Positions 36,903 to 47,205 are shown, counted from the first letter of the stretch. The stretch: 64,000 bases of DNA from Pseudochrobactrum asaccharolyticum (GCF_003314995.1 NZ_QNRH01000002.1:620001-684000); one strand, 5' to 3'. Translations and numbers: made by a program. Notes: generated by a model not told the origin, from the letters alone.

Positions 36903-39320
36903 TTAACCGCGCAATGTACCGCCGGTCTGCTTAGCTACAGCTTCGACGATACGCTTGGCTGTTGCTTCCAGATCTTCTTCAGTCAGAGTGCGGTCAAGCG
37001 GCTGCAAGACAACTTCCACGGCAACAGACTTCTTGCCTTCACCGAGCGATGCGCCGGTGAAAATATCAAACACCTGCGCACCGGCAATCAGCTTCTTCTC
37101 AGCAGAGTTTACCGCACGGACAATCGCTGCTGCTTCAACTGTGCTGTCCACGACAAAAGCAAAGTCACGCTTCACGCTCTGGAACTGAGACAATGTCAGT
37201 GCAGGTTTAGTCGCACCGGACTTCTGCTTAGGCTCAGGGATCGCATCAATATACACTTCAAAGCCGCATAGAGCGCCGGACACATCCAGCAGTTCCAGTG
37301 CATCCGGATGGAACTCACCGAAGTAACCCAGCACCACTTTAGGGCCGAGTTTCAGCGTGCCGGAACGGCCCGGATGATACCATGACGGACCACCGGCTTC
37401 GACCTGAATACGGTCAACCGGTGCACCACAGGCTTCAAGAACAGCCAGCGCATCAGCTTTGGCATCAAACACACCAACATTCTGCGCATTGCCCGACCAG
37501 AAGCGGCCTGCACCTTCAACACCGGCTGTACCACGACGGATACCGCCAGCCACACGGCGCTGGTCTTCCGGCTTATCGCCTTCATAGGTGCCCGACACTT
37601 CAAACAGTGCCAGATCCGCAAAACCACGGTCAGCATTACGCTGCGCTGCCGAGAGCAGACCCGGCAACAGGCTCGGACGCATATCCGACATATCCGCAGC
37701 AATCGGGTTTGCCAGTTTCAGCTCCGGTTTACCGCCGCCGAAAGCTTTTGCCTGTTCTTCCGAAATGAAGGAATAAGTCACAGCTTCCATCATGCCGCGT
37801 GTCGCCAGAATGCGTTTGGCAAGACGGGTACGGATTTGCAGCGTGGTCAGGATTTTGGTGTTTACGCTGCCCATGTTCGGCAGCGGCTGTGGTTCAATCT
37901 GATTGATGCCGTGAATACGCATCACTTCTTCAACCAGATCGGCCTTGCCTTCCACGTCACCGCGCCATGACGGCACCTTGACCTGCAGAACAGCTTTGCC
38001 ATCGCCTTCAACTGCGAAGCCGAGACGTGTCAGAATATCAGCAGCATCCTGATAGGCAACTTCAAGACCTGTCAGGCGCTTGACTTCCGATACCGGAAAC
38101 GCAATGGCGCGCGGGCTATATGGTGTATAGCCAACAGTTTCTGTTTCAGTTGGTTCACCGCCGCAGAAATCCAGCACCAGTTTTGTTGCCAGTTCCACAC
38201 CGGATTCCATCATTTCCGGATCAACGCCGCGTTCAAAACGATAGCGTGCATCGGTGATGATGCCCAGCTCACGGCCGGTACGTGCAATCATACGAGCATC
38301 CCAGAGCGCAGATTCAATCAGCACATCTGTGGTGTTTTCATCGCAACCGGAATGTTCACCGCCCATAATACCGGCGATGGATTCCACGCCTTTTTCATCA
38401 GCAATCACATAATGATTATCTGAGAGCTTATATTCGCGCTGATCCAGTGCCAGCACGGTTTCGCCTTCTTTAGCGGCGCGAACAGTCAGATTGCCCTGCA
38501 CTTTAGCGGCATCAAACACATGCAACGGACGGCCATAATCGAAGGTCACGTAGTTGGTAATATCTACGAGCGCATTGATCGGGCGCAGGCCAATTGCTGT
38601 GAGGCGCTGCTGCAGCCATTTCGGGCTCGGGCCGTTTTTAACACCTTTCACCAGACGCAGCGAGAAACCGTTACAGAACGGCTTGTCATCATCCTGATCG
38701 AGAATAACTTTAACCGGTGTAGCGCCTGCACCTTTGACCGGCGCAATCACATCACCTTTCAGCTTGCCAAGACCGGCAGCTGCCAGATCACGGGCAATAC
38801 CATGCACACCAGTGCAATCCGCGCGATTTGGTGTGAGACCGACTTCAATAATCGGATCGTCGATACCCATATAGGTCGCAAAGCTCATGCCTACCGGCGC
38901 ATCTTCCGGCAGATCGATAATGCCGTTATGTTCGTCCGACAGTTCCAGCTCACGCTCGGAGCACATCATGCCGAAGCTTTCAACGCCACGGATTTTGCCG
39001 ACAGACAGCGTAACATCGAGACCCGGCACATAATCGCCGGGCTTACCGAGCACGCCCACCAGGCCCGCACGGGCATTCGGTGCACCGCACACAACCTGTA
39101 CCGGCTGGCCTTCACCGGTATCCACGGTGAGAACGCGCAGCTTATCCGCATCCGGATGCTGAACAGCGGTCAGCACTTTGGCGATTTTAAAAGTTTTGAA
39201 GGCCGCACGGTCATCAACCCCGTCCACTTCCAGACCGATATCTGTCAGCTTTTCAAGGATTTCTTCCAACGTGGCTTCGGTTTCAAGGTGATCCTTGAGC
39301 CAGGAAAGCGTGAATTTCAT
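36903..39320 (-). CDS. pheT: Phenylalanyl-tRNA synthetase beta subunit
   Basis: An 805-residue subunit of the heterotetrameric PheRS. Domains in order: tRNA-binding OB fold (about 40-150, with [17 protein letters not shown] and [11 protein letters not shown]), B3/B4 editing domain (about 210-390), B5 (about 400-480), the catalytic-like core (480-690) and the C-terminal ferredoxin-like anticodon-binding FDX-ACB domain (710-805, [13 protein letters not shown]). Length is typical. It follows the ASCH gene by 21 bases in the pheS-ASCH-pheT transcript. Confidence 0.98.
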   Translation of the reverse strand: MKFTLSWLKDHLETEATLEEILEKLTDIGLEVDGVDDRAAFKTFKIAKVLTAVQHPDADKLRVLTVDTGEGQPVQVVCGAPNARAGLVGVLGKPGDYVPGLDVTLSVGKIRGVESFGMMCSERELELSDEHNGIIDLPEDAPVGMSFATYMGIDDPIIEVGLTPNRADCTGVHGIARDLAAAGLGKLKGDVIAPVKGAGATPVKVILDQDDDKPFCNGFSLRLVKGVKNGPSPKWLQQRLTAIGLRPINALVDITNYVTFDYGRPLHVFDAAKVQGNLTVRAAKEGETVLALDQREYKLSDNHYVIADEKGVESIAGIMGGEHSGCDENTTDVLIESALWDARMIARTGRELGIITDARYRFERGVDPEMMESGVELATKLVLDFCGGEPTETETVGYTPYSPRAIAFPVSEVKRLTGLEVAYQDAADILTRLGFAVEGDGKAVLQVKVPSWRGDVEGKADLVEEVMRIHGINQIEPQPLPNMGSVNTKILTTLQIRTRLAKRILATRGMMEAVTYSFISEEQAKAFGGGKPELKLANPIAADMSDMRPSLLPGLLSAAQRNADRGFADLALFEVSGTYEGDKPEDQRRVAGGIRRGTAGVEGAGRFWSGNAQNVGVFDAKADALAVLEACGAPVDRIQVEAGGPSWYHPGRSGTLKLGPKVVLGYFGEFHPDALELLDVSGALCGFEVYIDAIPEPKQKSGATKPALTLSQFQSVKRDFAFVVDSTVEAAAIVRAVNSAEKKLIAGAQVFDIFTGASLGEGKKSVAVEVVLQPLDRTLTEEDLEATAKRIVEAVAKQTGGTLRG

Positions 39321-39341
39321 GATTGAGTTCTTTCCTAAATT

Positions 39342-39746
39342 TCAGCGTTTAAGCACTTCGACCAAACGAAAGCGCTCGCAAAGCAATTCCATATCCGGCG
39401 AGAAGCCGCCGTTCCGGCGAAAATAGGCCTCATGCCCTTTTCGCCACTCATCCAGCGGGCCTTCGCCCTCTTCTTCCGCAAAAGCGGCGTCAACCTCATC
39501 AAAGCGACACACCATCACAGCTTTGGTTTCAAGCACGGCTGCAGGGCGCCCCTGACCATCCAGAACAACGTCACGACGTCCGACCACCGGCAAAGGCTCA
39601 CCTTCATCGCTGAAAGAGGTCAATGCTGCACAGGTCGCTGTTTTGTGACCTTCCAGCACCAATGCCAGCAGCTGATCAGCCAGCTCCGGCGTATCGCCGA
39701 AAGCAAACTTAACTGCATCACGATATTGTTCCGGCAATTCGGTCAT
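39342..39746 (-). CDS. ASCH-domain protein
   Basis: A 134-residue protein with an ASCH domain (PUA-like fold). Family features are [41 protein letters not shown] and the [11 protein letters not shown] end. ASCH proteins bind RNA or act as N4-acetylcytidine amidohydrolases (YqfB type). Its start overlaps the stop of pheS by four bases (ATGA) and pheT begins 21 bases after it, so it is translated from the pheST message. A role linked to tRNA or nucleoside handling is inference. Confidence 0.88.
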   Translation of the reverse strand: MTELPEQYRDAVKFAFGDTPELADQLLALVLEGHKTATCAALTSFSDEGEPLPVVGRRDVVLDGQGRPAAVLETKAVMVCRFDEVDAAFAEEEGEGPLDEWRKGHEAYFRRNGGFSPDMELLCERFRLVEVLKR

Positions 39747-40852
39747 GCGCTCAGGCCACCAAACAATGTCGGCAGATCCAATGGGCGGAAACCGTAATGG
39801 TTGAGCCAGCGCACATCCGCATCAAAGAAAGCGCGCAGATCAGGCATGCCATATTTCAGCATTGCGATACGGTCGATCCCCATGCCCCAGGCAAAGCCCT
39901 GATAGACATCCGGATCAAAGCCTGCATTACGCAGCACATTAGGATGCACCATGCCGCAGCCGAGAATTTCCAGCCAGTCATTGCCTTCGCCGAACTTCAC
40001 ATTGCCACCGGAACGGTCACACTGGATATCCACTTCCATCGACGGCTCAGTGAAAGGGAAGAAGCTCGGGCGCAGACGCATTTTGACCGAAGGCACTTCA
40101 AAGAACGCCTTACAGAATTCTTCCAGAACCCATTTGATATTGGCAACATTCGACGATTTATCGACAACCAGACCTTCAACCTGATGGAACATTGCCGAAT
40201 GGGTGGCATCGGAATCCATACGATAGGTCTTGCCCGGAATGACGATACGGATCGGCTCATCGCGGCCTTCTTTGTCACGCAGAGCCGCAAACTTCTCCAT
40301 CGTATGCACCTGAACAGGCGATGTATGGGTGCGCAGCAACTTGCGCTCGCCATTTTCATCCGGCTTGAAGAAGAATGTATCGTGCATTTCACGCGCCGGA
40401 TGACCTTCAGGGAAGTTCAGCGCTGTAAAGTTGTAATAATCGGTTTCGATGTCCGAGCCTTCCGCAATCGAGAAGCCCATATCGGCAAAAATTGCCGTAA
40501 TCTCATCAATCACCTGAGAAATCGGGTGAATACGGCCGCGCGATGCAGCGGAAGGGCGCACCGGCAAGGTCACATCAACCTTTTCGCGCTCCAGCTTCTC
40601 AGCAATCGCGATTTTACGCAGGTCGGTTTTACGGGTTGCCAGCGCTTCAGTGACGCGGTTTTTCAGACCATTAATGGCCGGTCCCTGCGTCTGACGCTCT
40701 TCAGGAGACATAGCGCCCAAGGATTTCAGTTTCTCAGAAACCGATCCTTTTTTACCGAGAACGGCAACACGCACGGCCTCAATCGCCTGTTCATCACCGG
40801 CAGCGGCAATCTCTGCCATAATGCCCTGTTCGAGTAGTGAGAGATCGCTCAT
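39743..40852 (-). CDS. pheS: Phenylalanyl-tRNA synthetase alpha subunit
   Basis: A 369-residue catalytic subunit of PheRS. An N-terminal coiled coil (about 1-90) binds tRNA; the class II core has motif 2 in [22 protein letters not shown] and motif 3 in [17 protein letters not shown], plus [10 protein letters not shown]. Length is slightly above E. coli (327). It is the first gene of the pheS-ASCH-pheT transcript. Confidence 0.98.
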   Translation of the reverse strand: MSDLSLLEQGIMAEIAAAGDEQAIEAVRVAVLGKKGSVSEKLKSLGAMSPEERQTQGPAINGLKNRVTEALATRKTDLRKIAIAEKLEREKVDVTLPVRPSAASRGRIHPISQVIDEITAIFADMGFSIAEGSDIETDYYNFTALNFPEGHPAREMHDTFFFKPDENGERKLLRTHTSPVQVHTMEKFAALRDKEGRDEPIRIVIPGKTYRMDSDATHSAMFHQVEGLVVDKSSNVANIKWVLEEFCKAFFEVPSVKMRLRPSFFPFTEPSMEVDIQCDRSGGNVKFGEGNDWLEILGCGMVHPNVLRNAGFDPDVYQGFAWGMGIDRIAMLKYGMPDLRAFFDADVRWLNHYGFRPLDLPTLFGGLSA

Positions 40853-40900
40853 TATTCAGATCCTTGATAATTGTGCCGTGCAACAACATCTGATGTTTTT

Positions 40901-41060
40901 CTCTAGAGCGTGTTGAGTTTAATCATACCCACTGCGCTCGCTCCAGATTCTATTCATTGTCGCATGTTCGCGGTAACTCAAATGAATACATTTAACAGCG
41001 ACATGCTTTAGCATACAGCAACAGGAAAACCGGTTTCCAGATTTCGCGATATGCTTTGAT
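40901..41060. repeat. Dispersed intergenic repeat, two adjoining pieces
   Basis: The part at 41023-41060 (GGAAAACCGGTTTCCAGATT and onward to GATATGCTTTGAT) matches, with changes, the reverse complement of the repeat at 59632-59668. The part at 40906-40945 begins AGAGCGTGTTGAG, a pattern also known in related genomes. No gene is supported here. Confidence 0.5.
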
Positions 41061-41068
41061 ATTTCAAA

Positions 41069-41103
41069 CGAAAAACCCGCGCCAGTACCACCAGCGCGGG
41101 TTC
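41069..41103 (-). terminator. Terminator of rplT
   Basis: AACCCGCGC and GCGCGGGTT form a 9-bp stem around an 11-base loop, followed on minus by TTTCG. It lies 40-75 bases after the rplT stop. Confidence 0.82.
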
Positions 41104-41142
41104 TCCAAATACAATTTCAAAAGCTTTGGAAGAGCGGCTGGC

Positions 41143-41544
41143 TTAGTTGACAGCGGACTCAAAAGCGTTTGGAGTTGTGTCTTTCAGATATTCAAGCGCT
41201 TTCTTTGCGGATGCAACGAGCGCGCCGAATGCTGCTGGCTCATGAATAGCCAGATCCGACAGAACCTTACGGTCTACTTCGATGTTCGCTTTAGCAAGAC
41301 CATCGATGAAACGGCCATAGGTCAGGCCATGCATGCGAACAGCAGCATTGATACGCTGAATCCACAGAGCGCGGAAAGTGCGCTTGCGATTCTTGCGATC
41401 GCGGTATGCATACTGTTTCGAACGATCGACAGCAGCTTTAGCTGTGCGGATCGTATTTTTACGACGACCGCGGAAACCTTCAGCCTGCTTCAGGACTTTT
41501 TTGTGCTTTGCGTGAGCTGTCACGCCGCGTTTAACACGTGCCAT
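41143..41544 (-). CDS. rplT: 50S ribosomal protein L20
   Basis: A 133-residue primary rRNA-binding protein needed for early 50S assembly. [20 protein letters not shown] and the [14 protein letters not shown] stretch are standard; the globular part contains [18 protein letters not shown]. It is a little longer than E. coli L20 (118) through an alphaproteobacterial C-terminal extension. It lies 24 bases after rpmI. Confidence 0.98.
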   Translation of the reverse strand: MARVKRGVTAHAKHKKVLKQAEGFRGRRKNTIRTAKAAVDRSKQYAYRDRKNRKRTFRALWIQRINAAVRMHGLTYGRFIDGLAKANIEVDRKVLSDLAIHEPAAFGALVASAKKALEYLKDTTPNAFESAVN

Positions 41545-41568
41545 GGTATGATATCCTTAAACTAATGC

Positions 41569-41772
41569 TTACAGGCCGTTCGGCAGGTAATTCTTGACAA
41601 CAACTTTGGCATCGGCCTCGGAGAGAACCATGGTGCCGCGTGCATCGCGAAGGAACTTGTTTGAACGTTTGATCATACCGTGACGCTTGCCAGCTGCAGC
41701 AGCCATCACTTTACCAGTACCGGTGATTTTGAACCGTTTCTTGGCAGCAGATTTGGTCTTCATCTTGGGCAT
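41569..41772 (-). CDS. rpmI: 50S ribosomal protein L35
   Basis: A 67-residue basic protein with the L35 pattern [20 protein letters not shown] and [19 protein letters not shown]. An AAGGAG site lies 7 bases before the ATG. It heads the rpmI-rplT transcript. Confidence 0.98.
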   Translation of the reverse strand: MPKMKTKSAAKKRFKITGTGKVMAAAAGKRHGMIKRSNKFLRDARGTMVLSEADAKVVVKNYLPNGL

Positions 41773-42081
41773 TTTGCTACTCCTTAATTTTAGTCCCTGT
41801 CATATCTGCGATACTCCACGCCTCTTGTTTAAATCCCCCTCGTGCGTTGCACCCCGGGGCTTATTTTCAAGACGTTTTGTCTGCATAAGACAAAGACTCG
41901 ATTGTACTTTCAGGCCGACCAAAGCCCGAAAAGCATACAAAACCGCCACGGCATGCCCTGCCGGTCGGTTTGAACAGCGTCTCAATACGCATAAATACAG
42001 TAAAAAGCAACTCTAAAGAGTCTAAATAAAAAGCCGCCCGTAGGCGGCTATTTCATTTTACAAAACAGAAACTGTTATTGC
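41773..42081. other. infC-rpmI spacer: probable rpmI leader
   Basis: About 309 bases. The infC terminator lies at 42027-42049, leaving about 250 bases upstream of rpmI on the minus strand that must hold its promoter and leader. Stem-loops are visible: TTGTCT-TATGC-AGACAA (41877-41893) and arms AAACCG/CGGTTT (41940-41945 with 41966-41971). No gene is supported. Confidence 0.5.
42027..42049 (-). terminator. Terminator of infC
   Basis: AGCCGCC and GGCGGCT form a 7-bp stem with a 4-base loop, followed on minus by TTTTTATTTAG. It separates infC from rpmI-rplT. Confidence 0.82.
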
Positions 42082-42621
42082 TTATCCGCGTGGTGCGAGA
42101 ACCATCATCATCTGACGGCCTTCAAGCTTTGGCTCTGCTTCAACCTTAGCGATTTCAGCAGTATCTTCCTTCACACGCTGCAACAGCTGCATACCAAGTT
42201 CCTGATGCGCCATTTCACGGCCGCGGAAGCGCAAAGTAACTTTAACCTTATCGCCATCCTCAAAGAAACGACCTGCGGCCTTCAACTTCACTTCATAATC
42301 GTGATCGTCGATATTAGGACGCATTTTGAGTTCTTTGATCTCAACCGTCTTTTGCTTCTTGCGTGCTTCGGCAGCTTTTTTCTGGTTCTGATATTTCAGC
42401 TTACCAAGATCAACGATCTTACAAACCGGCGGCTCCGCATTAGGAACAATCTCAACAAGATCCAGACCCGCTTCTTCAGCGAGTGCAATGGCTTCCTGAA
42501 TCGTCACGGTGCCATGGTTCTGGCCTTCGGCGTCAATAAGCTGAACCCGGGGTACCCGGATATCTCGGTTGGAGCGCGGTCCGTCTTTCTGGACCGGCGT
42601 CGCTCTGAACGGTCGGCGAAT
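42082..42621 (-). CDS. infC: Translation initiation factor IF-3 (ATT start)
   Basis: A 179-residue factor that binds the 30S subunit and checks start-codon pairing. The N-domain reads [19 protein letters not shown] and [19 protein letters not shown]; the C-domain contains [18 protein letters not shown] and [12 protein letters not shown]. The reading frame has no ATG or GTG that gives the full N-domain; a GAGGAG lies 9 bases before an ATT codon at 42621-42619, exactly where the protein should begin. This is the unusual AUU start known for infC, used for autoregulation. A GTG at 42507 would delete the first 38 residues. Confidence 0.93.
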   Translation of the reverse strand: MRRPFRATPVQKDGPRSNRDIRVPRVQLIDAEGQNHGTVTIQEAIALAEEAGLDLVEIVPNAEPPVCKIVDLGKLKYQNQKKAAEARKKQKTVEIKELKMRPNIDDHDYEVKLKAAGRFFEDGDKVKVTLRFRGREMAHQELGMQLLQRVKEDTAEIAKVEAEPKLEGRQMMMVLAPRG

Positions 42622-42975
42622 GGTCGTATTCTCCTCGAATTATTAAACATATGCGGTGAATTTGCGCTCTGGTACGAGCTGCAAATAACGCAGCTGCACC
42701 TGCAACCAACCCGTGGCCTTAGTGCAGCGCGCAAGTCAATAGCATCTTTTGAAATGCAAATCACCCCCCTCGGGGCAATATCAATGCAGTAAAATGCCCT
42801 TAAAACCGGCTAAAAAACCGCTTTCGATCACGGTTTTATGAATGTTGAGGCAAATCTGCCCGAACAGTCATGTTTTTAAAATGAGCATTGCCTCGCAAGA
42901 TTTCAAGTTTATAGCTTGTTACAGCAATGTTTCATCACAGTGCATCTAATGAAATCACAGAGTCAGGAGTATCCG
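42622..42975. other. Region between infC and the alpha/beta hydrolase gene
   Basis: About 354 bases between divergent genes. It holds the infC leader with a small inverted repeat AGCTGC/GCAGCT (42677-42695) and another AAAACCG/CGGTTTT (42814-42837). No gene is supported; both promoters should be here. Confidence 0.5.
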
Positions 42976-43743
42976 ATGACAGATCAGGCAGCCAATTTTC
43001 TTGATGTAAACGGCACCGCGATTGCCGCACGCACCAGAAAAGGTGACAAAGCTCCGGGTCTTGTCTGGCTTGGCGGTTATTGCTCCGACATGCTCGGCGG
43101 CAAAGCCCAGCATCTCGATCAATGGGCTGAGAAAAACAACCACGCCATGCTGCGTTTTGATTATTCCGGCCACGGCGAATCCGGCGGCGAATTCAAAGAC
43201 GGCACGATCTCACTCTGGCTGGAACAAAGTTTGGCGGCTTACCGCGCTTTTACAAACGGCCCGCAAATCCTGATCGGCTCCTCTATGGGCGGCTGGATTG
43301 TGCTGCGCATGGCACAGGAACTCATCAAAGCCGGTGAAAAGCCTGCCGGTCTGGTTCTGCTGGCTCCGGCACCGGATTTTACACAAGTTTTGGTGGAACC
43401 GGCGCTGACGGAAGATCAGAAAAACCAGCTCGCAATAAAAGGTTATTTTGAAGAACCGTCCGAATATTCACCACAGCCTTATATTTACACCCGAAACCTG
43501 ATCGAAGACGGGCGCAACAATCAGGTTCTTACCGGCATTATCGAGACCGGCTGTCCTGTGCATATTCTGCAAGGTATGCAGGACCCTGATGTGCCCTATG
43601 CCCATGCCCTGCGCCTTGTCGAACATCTGCCGGTTGATAATGTGACACTGACACTGATCCGCGACGGCGATCACCGTCTCTCCCGGCCACAAGATCTTGA
43701 TTTGCTGACGCGCTCCGTTGAAGCGATGATCGCGCAAATCTAA
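42976..43743 (+). CDS. Alpha/beta hydrolase
   Basis: A 255-residue serine hydrolase. The nucleophile elbow is GSSMGGWIVLRMA (Ser about 103), the oxyanion region is LVWLGGYCSDM, the DYSGHGESGG loop follows strand 4, the acid is likely Asp in GMQDPDVPY, and the catalytic His is in DGDHRLSRPQD. It resembles the palmitoyl-protein thioesterase ABHD10-like bacterial group. Substrate unknown. Start at MTDQAAN has AGGAG 6 bases upstream; the longer frame to 42916 is unsupported. Confidence 0.9.
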   Translation: MTDQAANFLDVNGTAIAARTRKGDKAPGLVWLGGYCSDMLGGKAQHLDQWAEKNNHAMLRFDYSGHGESGGEFKDGTISLWLEQSLAAYRAFTNGPQILIGSSMGGWIVLRMAQELIKAGEKPAGLVLLAPAPDFTQVLVEPALTEDQKNQLAIKGYFEEPSEYSPQPYIYTRNLIEDGRNNQVLTGIIETGCPVHILQGMQDPDVPYAHALRLVEHLPVDNVTLTLIRDGDHRLSRPQDLDLLTRSVEAMIAQI

Positions 43744-43780
43744 CAACAATAATAATCTGAAAGATTGAAGCGGGGGGATC

Positions 43781-44926
43781 ATGCGCGTTTCAGTGATAGC
43801 ATCGGCTGCGGTTGCAGCTTTTGTCGGCTTTGGCGGCACTTTGGCACTGATTATTGCGGCAGCCACGGCGCTTGGTGCAACACAGGCTGAGACAGCCAGT
43901 TGGGTCACAGCCATATCACTGGCGCTTGCAGTCTCGTCCGGTTATCTCAGCTGGCGCTACCGCATTCCGATTATCACTGCATGGTCAACACCGGGGCTGG
44001 CGCTGATCGGCGCCAGCATCGGCTTCACGATGCAGGAGGCTGTCGGTGCCTTCATCGTCACGGCTGTCGCGATCATCATCACCGGCCTGATCAAGCCGGT
44101 GGCGCAATTTGTCGAGCGTATTCCCGCATCCATCGCCTCCGGCATGCTCGCCGGTGTTTTATCAAGCTTTGTCATTAATGCTGCAAAAACACTGTCGCTC
44201 GACCCGTTGCTGGTTTTGCCGCTGATTGCGCTGTTTTTGATTATCCGCCTGTTTAATCCGGCAATGGCAGTCATAAGCGTGCTGATCGGCGGCGTTATTT
44301 TCGCCTTGCTGCTTGGCCGTGCGGATAATCTGCCTGCACCGGAGCTCTCCACTTTAACGATGATCATACCGGAGTTTTCATTATCCGCCATGATCGGGCT
44401 GGCATTGCCGCTTTATCTGGTAACGATGGCCTCCCAGAACCTGCCCGGTTTTGCTGTTTTACGCGCTGCCGGATATGAACCGCCAACAGCGGCCTGTCTG
44501 CAAGTGACCGGTCTTGTCTCGCTGATTTCGGCACCTTTTGGCGCTCATACCAGCAATATGGCGGCAATTTCAGCCGCAATTTGCACCGGCCATGATGCCC
44601 ATCCTGATCCGAAACAGCGCTGGCTGACCGGCCCGTTCTATGCGCTGTGCTATCTGGTCTTTGCTATTTTCGGCGCATCTCTGGTCGCCATTTTTGCCGT
44701 ATTGCCACCGGCACTGATTATGCTGATTGCGGGACTGGGATTGATCGGCCCCTTTATCAATGCGCTGGCTCTTGCCCTGAACAAGCAAGATGAGCGATTT
44801 GCCGCTATCATCACATTTGCCGTCACTGCCTCCGGCATTACTATTCTGGGTATCGGCTCTGCTTTCTGGGCGCTGATCGCCGGTCTGATCGTCGCCGGAA
44901 TGGATCATTTATCAAAAAATCGCTGA
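43781..44926 (+). CDS. benE: Benzoate/H+ symporter, BenE family
   Basis: A 381-residue inner-membrane transporter with about 12 helices. BenE features include GFGGTLALIIAAATALGATQAETASW, the central WSTPGLALIGAS and PAMAVISVLIGG, and QNLPGFAVLRAAGYEPP followed by APFGAHTSNMAAISAAICTG. Family members import benzoate or related aromatic acids; no aromatic degradation genes are near, so the substrate is uncertain. It begins 37 bases after the hydrolase and may share its transcript. Confidence 0.92.
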   Translation: MRVSVIASAAVAAFVGFGGTLALIIAAATALGATQAETASWVTAISLALAVSSGYLSWRYRIPIITAWSTPGLALIGASIGFTMQEAVGAFIVTAVAIIITGLIKPVAQFVERIPASIASGMLAGVLSSFVINAAKTLSLDPLLVLPLIALFLIIRLFNPAMAVISVLIGGVIFALLLGRADNLPAPELSTLTMIIPEFSLSAMIGLALPLYLVTMASQNLPGFAVLRAAGYEPPTAACLQVTGLVSLISAPFGAHTSNMAAISAAICTGHDAHPDPKQRWLTGPFYALCYLVFAIFGASLVAIFAVLPPALIMLIAGLGLIGPFINALALALNKQDERFAAIITFAVTASGITILGIGSAFWALIAGLIVAGMDHLSKNR

Positions 44927-44986
44927 AAATTTAAATCTTTGAAAAAGTTTAAAAATCAGCTTTGAATTATCGCAAAACGATACTCT

Positions 44987-45023
44987 GAAACCTCGCGAAA
45001 ACACCGATTTTGCGGGGTTTTTC
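44987..45023 (+). terminator. Terminator of benE
   Basis: CCTCGCGAAAA pairs with TTTTGCGGGG (G-U pairs allowed) around a short loop, followed by TTTTTC. Confidence 0.7.
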
Positions 45024-45106
45024 TTGAATTTCCCTCCGGCTCACACCACGTATTTTAGCAATTGATGATCACTTCTGATCGTCAAGCCGATTTACGGAGC
45101 CGTCTC

Positions 45107-45538
45107 ATGAACAAAACCGCATTGATCCGCCCAGCCTGGACGCCGGCAACAATTGCTTTGATGGTCTTGGGCTTTGTCTTTTTCTGGCCGCTTGGCCTTG
45201 CCATGCTGGCTTATATCATCTGGGGCGACCGTTTGCCCGGTGTGAAACGCGATATCAATCAGACAACTGATGATTTTGTCGGGAAATGCCGCCGCAAAGG
45301 TCAGGAATTTTCCCGCTTCACCGGCGGTATGAATTCGACCGGCAACAGCGCTTTTGACGACTGGCGTGATAAAGAATTGAAGCGCCTTGATGAAGAACGC
45401 CGCAAGCTTGATGAAGCCCGCTCTGAATTTGAAGCACATATTCGTGAACTGCGCCGCGCTCGCGACCGTGAAGAATTCGAACGCTTCATGGCTGAACGCC
45501 GCAAAAACACATCGCAAGACGATGTGATTGCGCTGTAA
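45107..45538 (+). CDS. DUF2852 family membrane protein
   Basis: A 143-residue protein of a family found mainly in alphaproteobacteria. A hydrophobic segment at about 12-42 (PATIALMVLGFVFFWPLGLAM) anchors it in the inner membrane, followed by a basic linker and a charged coiled coil (about 85-140) rich in E/R heptads (ELKRLDEERRKLDEARSEFE). Role unknown. GGAG lies 7-9 bases before the ATG at 45107; the frame to 45062 is unsupported. Confidence 0.85.
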   Translation: MNKTALIRPAWTPATIALMVLGFVFFWPLGLAMLAYIIWGDRLPGVKRDINQTTDDFVGKCRRKGQEFSRFTGGMNSTGNSAFDDWRDKELKRLDEERRKLDEARSEFEAHIRELRRARDREEFERFMAERRKNTSQDDVIAL

Positions 45539-45565
45539 GCTGCATATCCAGAAACAACCATTCTC

Positions 45566-45594
45566 AAAGGCGCATCAGCAGATGCGCCTTTCTT
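45566..45594 (+). terminator. Terminator of the DUF2852 gene
   Basis: AAGGCGCATC and GATGCGCCTT form a 10-bp stem with a 4-base loop, followed by TCTTATAGTT. Confidence 0.85.
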
Positions 45595-45628
45595 ATAGTT
45601 CTAAGAGCGAATCACTTATAGTCTCTGC

Positions 45629-46426
45629 ATGATCCTGTCTTTATTCCGCAAACCTCCGCTAAAAAAAGCAGCGAAAAAACAGCCTGCGCCGAAAGCACTG
45701 CGTGCCGAGCGAACCTATCCTGTTGCGGGTCGTACACTGCCGCTGAATATCTGGGAAAATCCGCGCGCCAAAAGACTGACTCTGCGTATTGAAACCGGCG
45801 GCAAGGCAATCCGCGTAACCGTTCCGCCACGTCTGCCGGAGCGTGAACTTGATCTGTTTATTGCCCGCCATCACGGCTGGATTGAAGCTCAGATTTCCAA
45901 AGTGCCGGTCACGGTGCCTTTCATGGATGGCAGCACTATTCATATCCGTGGCATTGCGCACCGCATCGTGCATGAACCGCTCAAGCGCGGTACCACACGG
46001 CAGGATCACGATGAAAATGGTCAGGCCATACTGATTGTGCATGGCGACGCCCATCATATGGGGAGACGCATTGCCGATTATCTCAAAAAACTGGCTAAAA
46101 CCGATATTAACGGGCTGGTGCTGGTACACACGGGTCGTATCGGCAAACCGGCAACTTCTGTGCGCTTTAAAGATACAACCAGTCGCTGGGGCTCCTGCAC
46201 ATCGAAAGGTGATCTGGCATTCTCGTGGCGTATCATGATGGCACCGGCAGAGGTGATCAATTATCTGGTCGCTCATGAAGTAGCCCATCTGTGTGAGATG
46301 AATCACGGGCCGGATTTCTGGGCGCTTTGCACCAGACTGTGTCCTGATACACCAACATCACGGGCATGGCTCAAACGGCATGGCAGTGCGCTTCATGCGG
46401 TTTCCTTTACCTCAGTGACGGATTAA
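45629..46426 (+). CDS. YgjP-like metallopeptidase domain protein (DUF45, SprT-like)
   Basis: A 265-residue zinc protein. The metal site is HEVAHLCEMNHGPDFW (HExxH plus a third His), preceded by the family signature RWGSCTSKGDLAFSW. The N-terminal 30 residues are Lys/Ala-rich and probably disordered. The family is often annotated as M48-like; some members neighbour restriction systems, but here the context is housekeeping. Proteolytic targets are unknown. Confidence 0.9.
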   Translation: MILSLFRKPPLKKAAKKQPAPKALRAERTYPVAGRTLPLNIWENPRAKRLTLRIETGGKAIRVTVPPRLPERELDLFIARHHGWIEAQISKVPVTVPFMDGSTIHIRGIAHRIVHEPLKRGTTRQDHDENGQAILIVHGDAHHMGRRIADYLKKLAKTDINGLVLVHTGRIGKPATSVRFKDTTSRWGSCTSKGDLAFSWRIMMAPAEVINYLVAHEVAHLCEMNHGPDFWALCTRLCPDTPTSRAWLKRHGSALHAVSFTSVTD

Positions 46427-46493
46427 GCTGTCCCTCCGGGTTTTTACGCGCTAAACTACATACCTACTCAATAAACAGTCTGAAATTAAGCAA

Positions 46494-47156
46494 ATGTCCT
46501 CCTCCGCTATCGAAGTTAAAATCTGCGGCCTGAAAACGCCGGAAGCCGTGGAAACCGTGCTGAAAAACGGCGCCAGCCATATCGGCTTTATCTTTTTTCC
46601 GAAAAGCCCGCGTCATGTTGAGCCTGCACAGGCAGCAAAGCTCGCAACAGCCGCCCGTGGCAAAGCCAAAATTGTTGCCGTTACTGTAAATGCCGATGAT
46701 GCGCAGCTTGATGACATTGTCGCTGTGTTGCAGCCTGACATTTTACAATTGCACGGCAATGAAACACCGGAACGCGTGAGCCAAGTTAAACAGCGCTATG
46801 GCCTGCCGGTGATGAAAGCCTTTTCCATCCGCGAAAACAGTGATTTTGACGTAGTCGCGCCCTATCAGGGCATTGCAGACCGTTTTCTGTTTGACGCCAA
46901 AGCGCCAAAGGGCTCAGAGCTGCCGGGCGGCAATGGTGTCTCTTTTGACTGGAACCTCCTGAATGCACGGCAGGATCTGGGCAATTACATGCTTTCAGGC
47001 GGTCTGAACGCAGAAAATATTAATGTGGCTCTTGCCAAAACAGGCAGCTTTGCTATCGACATTTCATCAGGTGTTGAAAGCGAACCGGGCAAAAAAGACA
47101 TCAAACTGATTGATGCGTTTTTTGTAGCCGTGCGTGAAGCAAGCAATACGAAATAA
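46494..47156 (+). CDS. trpF: Phosphoribosylanthranilate isomerase
   Basis: A 220-residue TIM barrel converting N-(5-phosphoribosyl)anthranilate to CdRP in tryptophan synthesis. The catalytic Cys is in [10 protein letters not shown], the Asp in [18 protein letters not shown], and the phosphate-binding loops are [10 protein letters not shown] and [16 protein letters not shown]. It is the first gene of trpF-trpB-x-trpA; trpB begins 50 bases later. Confidence 0.97.
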   Translation: MSSSAIEVKICGLKTPEAVETVLKNGASHIGFIFFPKSPRHVEPAQAAKLATAARGKAKIVAVTVNADDAQLDDIVAVLQPDILQLHGNETPERVSQVKQRYGLPVMKAFSIRENSDFDVVAPYQGIADRFLFDAKAPKGSELPGGNGVSFDWNLLNARQDLGNYMLSGGLNAENINVALAKTGSFAIDISSGVESEPGKKDIKLIDAFFVAVREASNTK

Positions 47157-47205
47157 GACTGCCTCATCAGGCATTCATTTGAATCAAAGATCGGAAGCAT
47201 ATCTC

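Noticed and set aside
39797-40837. A 346-codon open frame opposite pheS
   Set aside because: Antisense of a certain gene with His/Arg/Ile-rich composition and no recognisable domain.
45629-46426. The YgjP-like metallopeptidase as part of a restriction-modification or defence system
   Set aside because: Some family members sit next to type I restriction genes, but here the neighbours are a DUF2852 gene and trpF; no defence genes are present.
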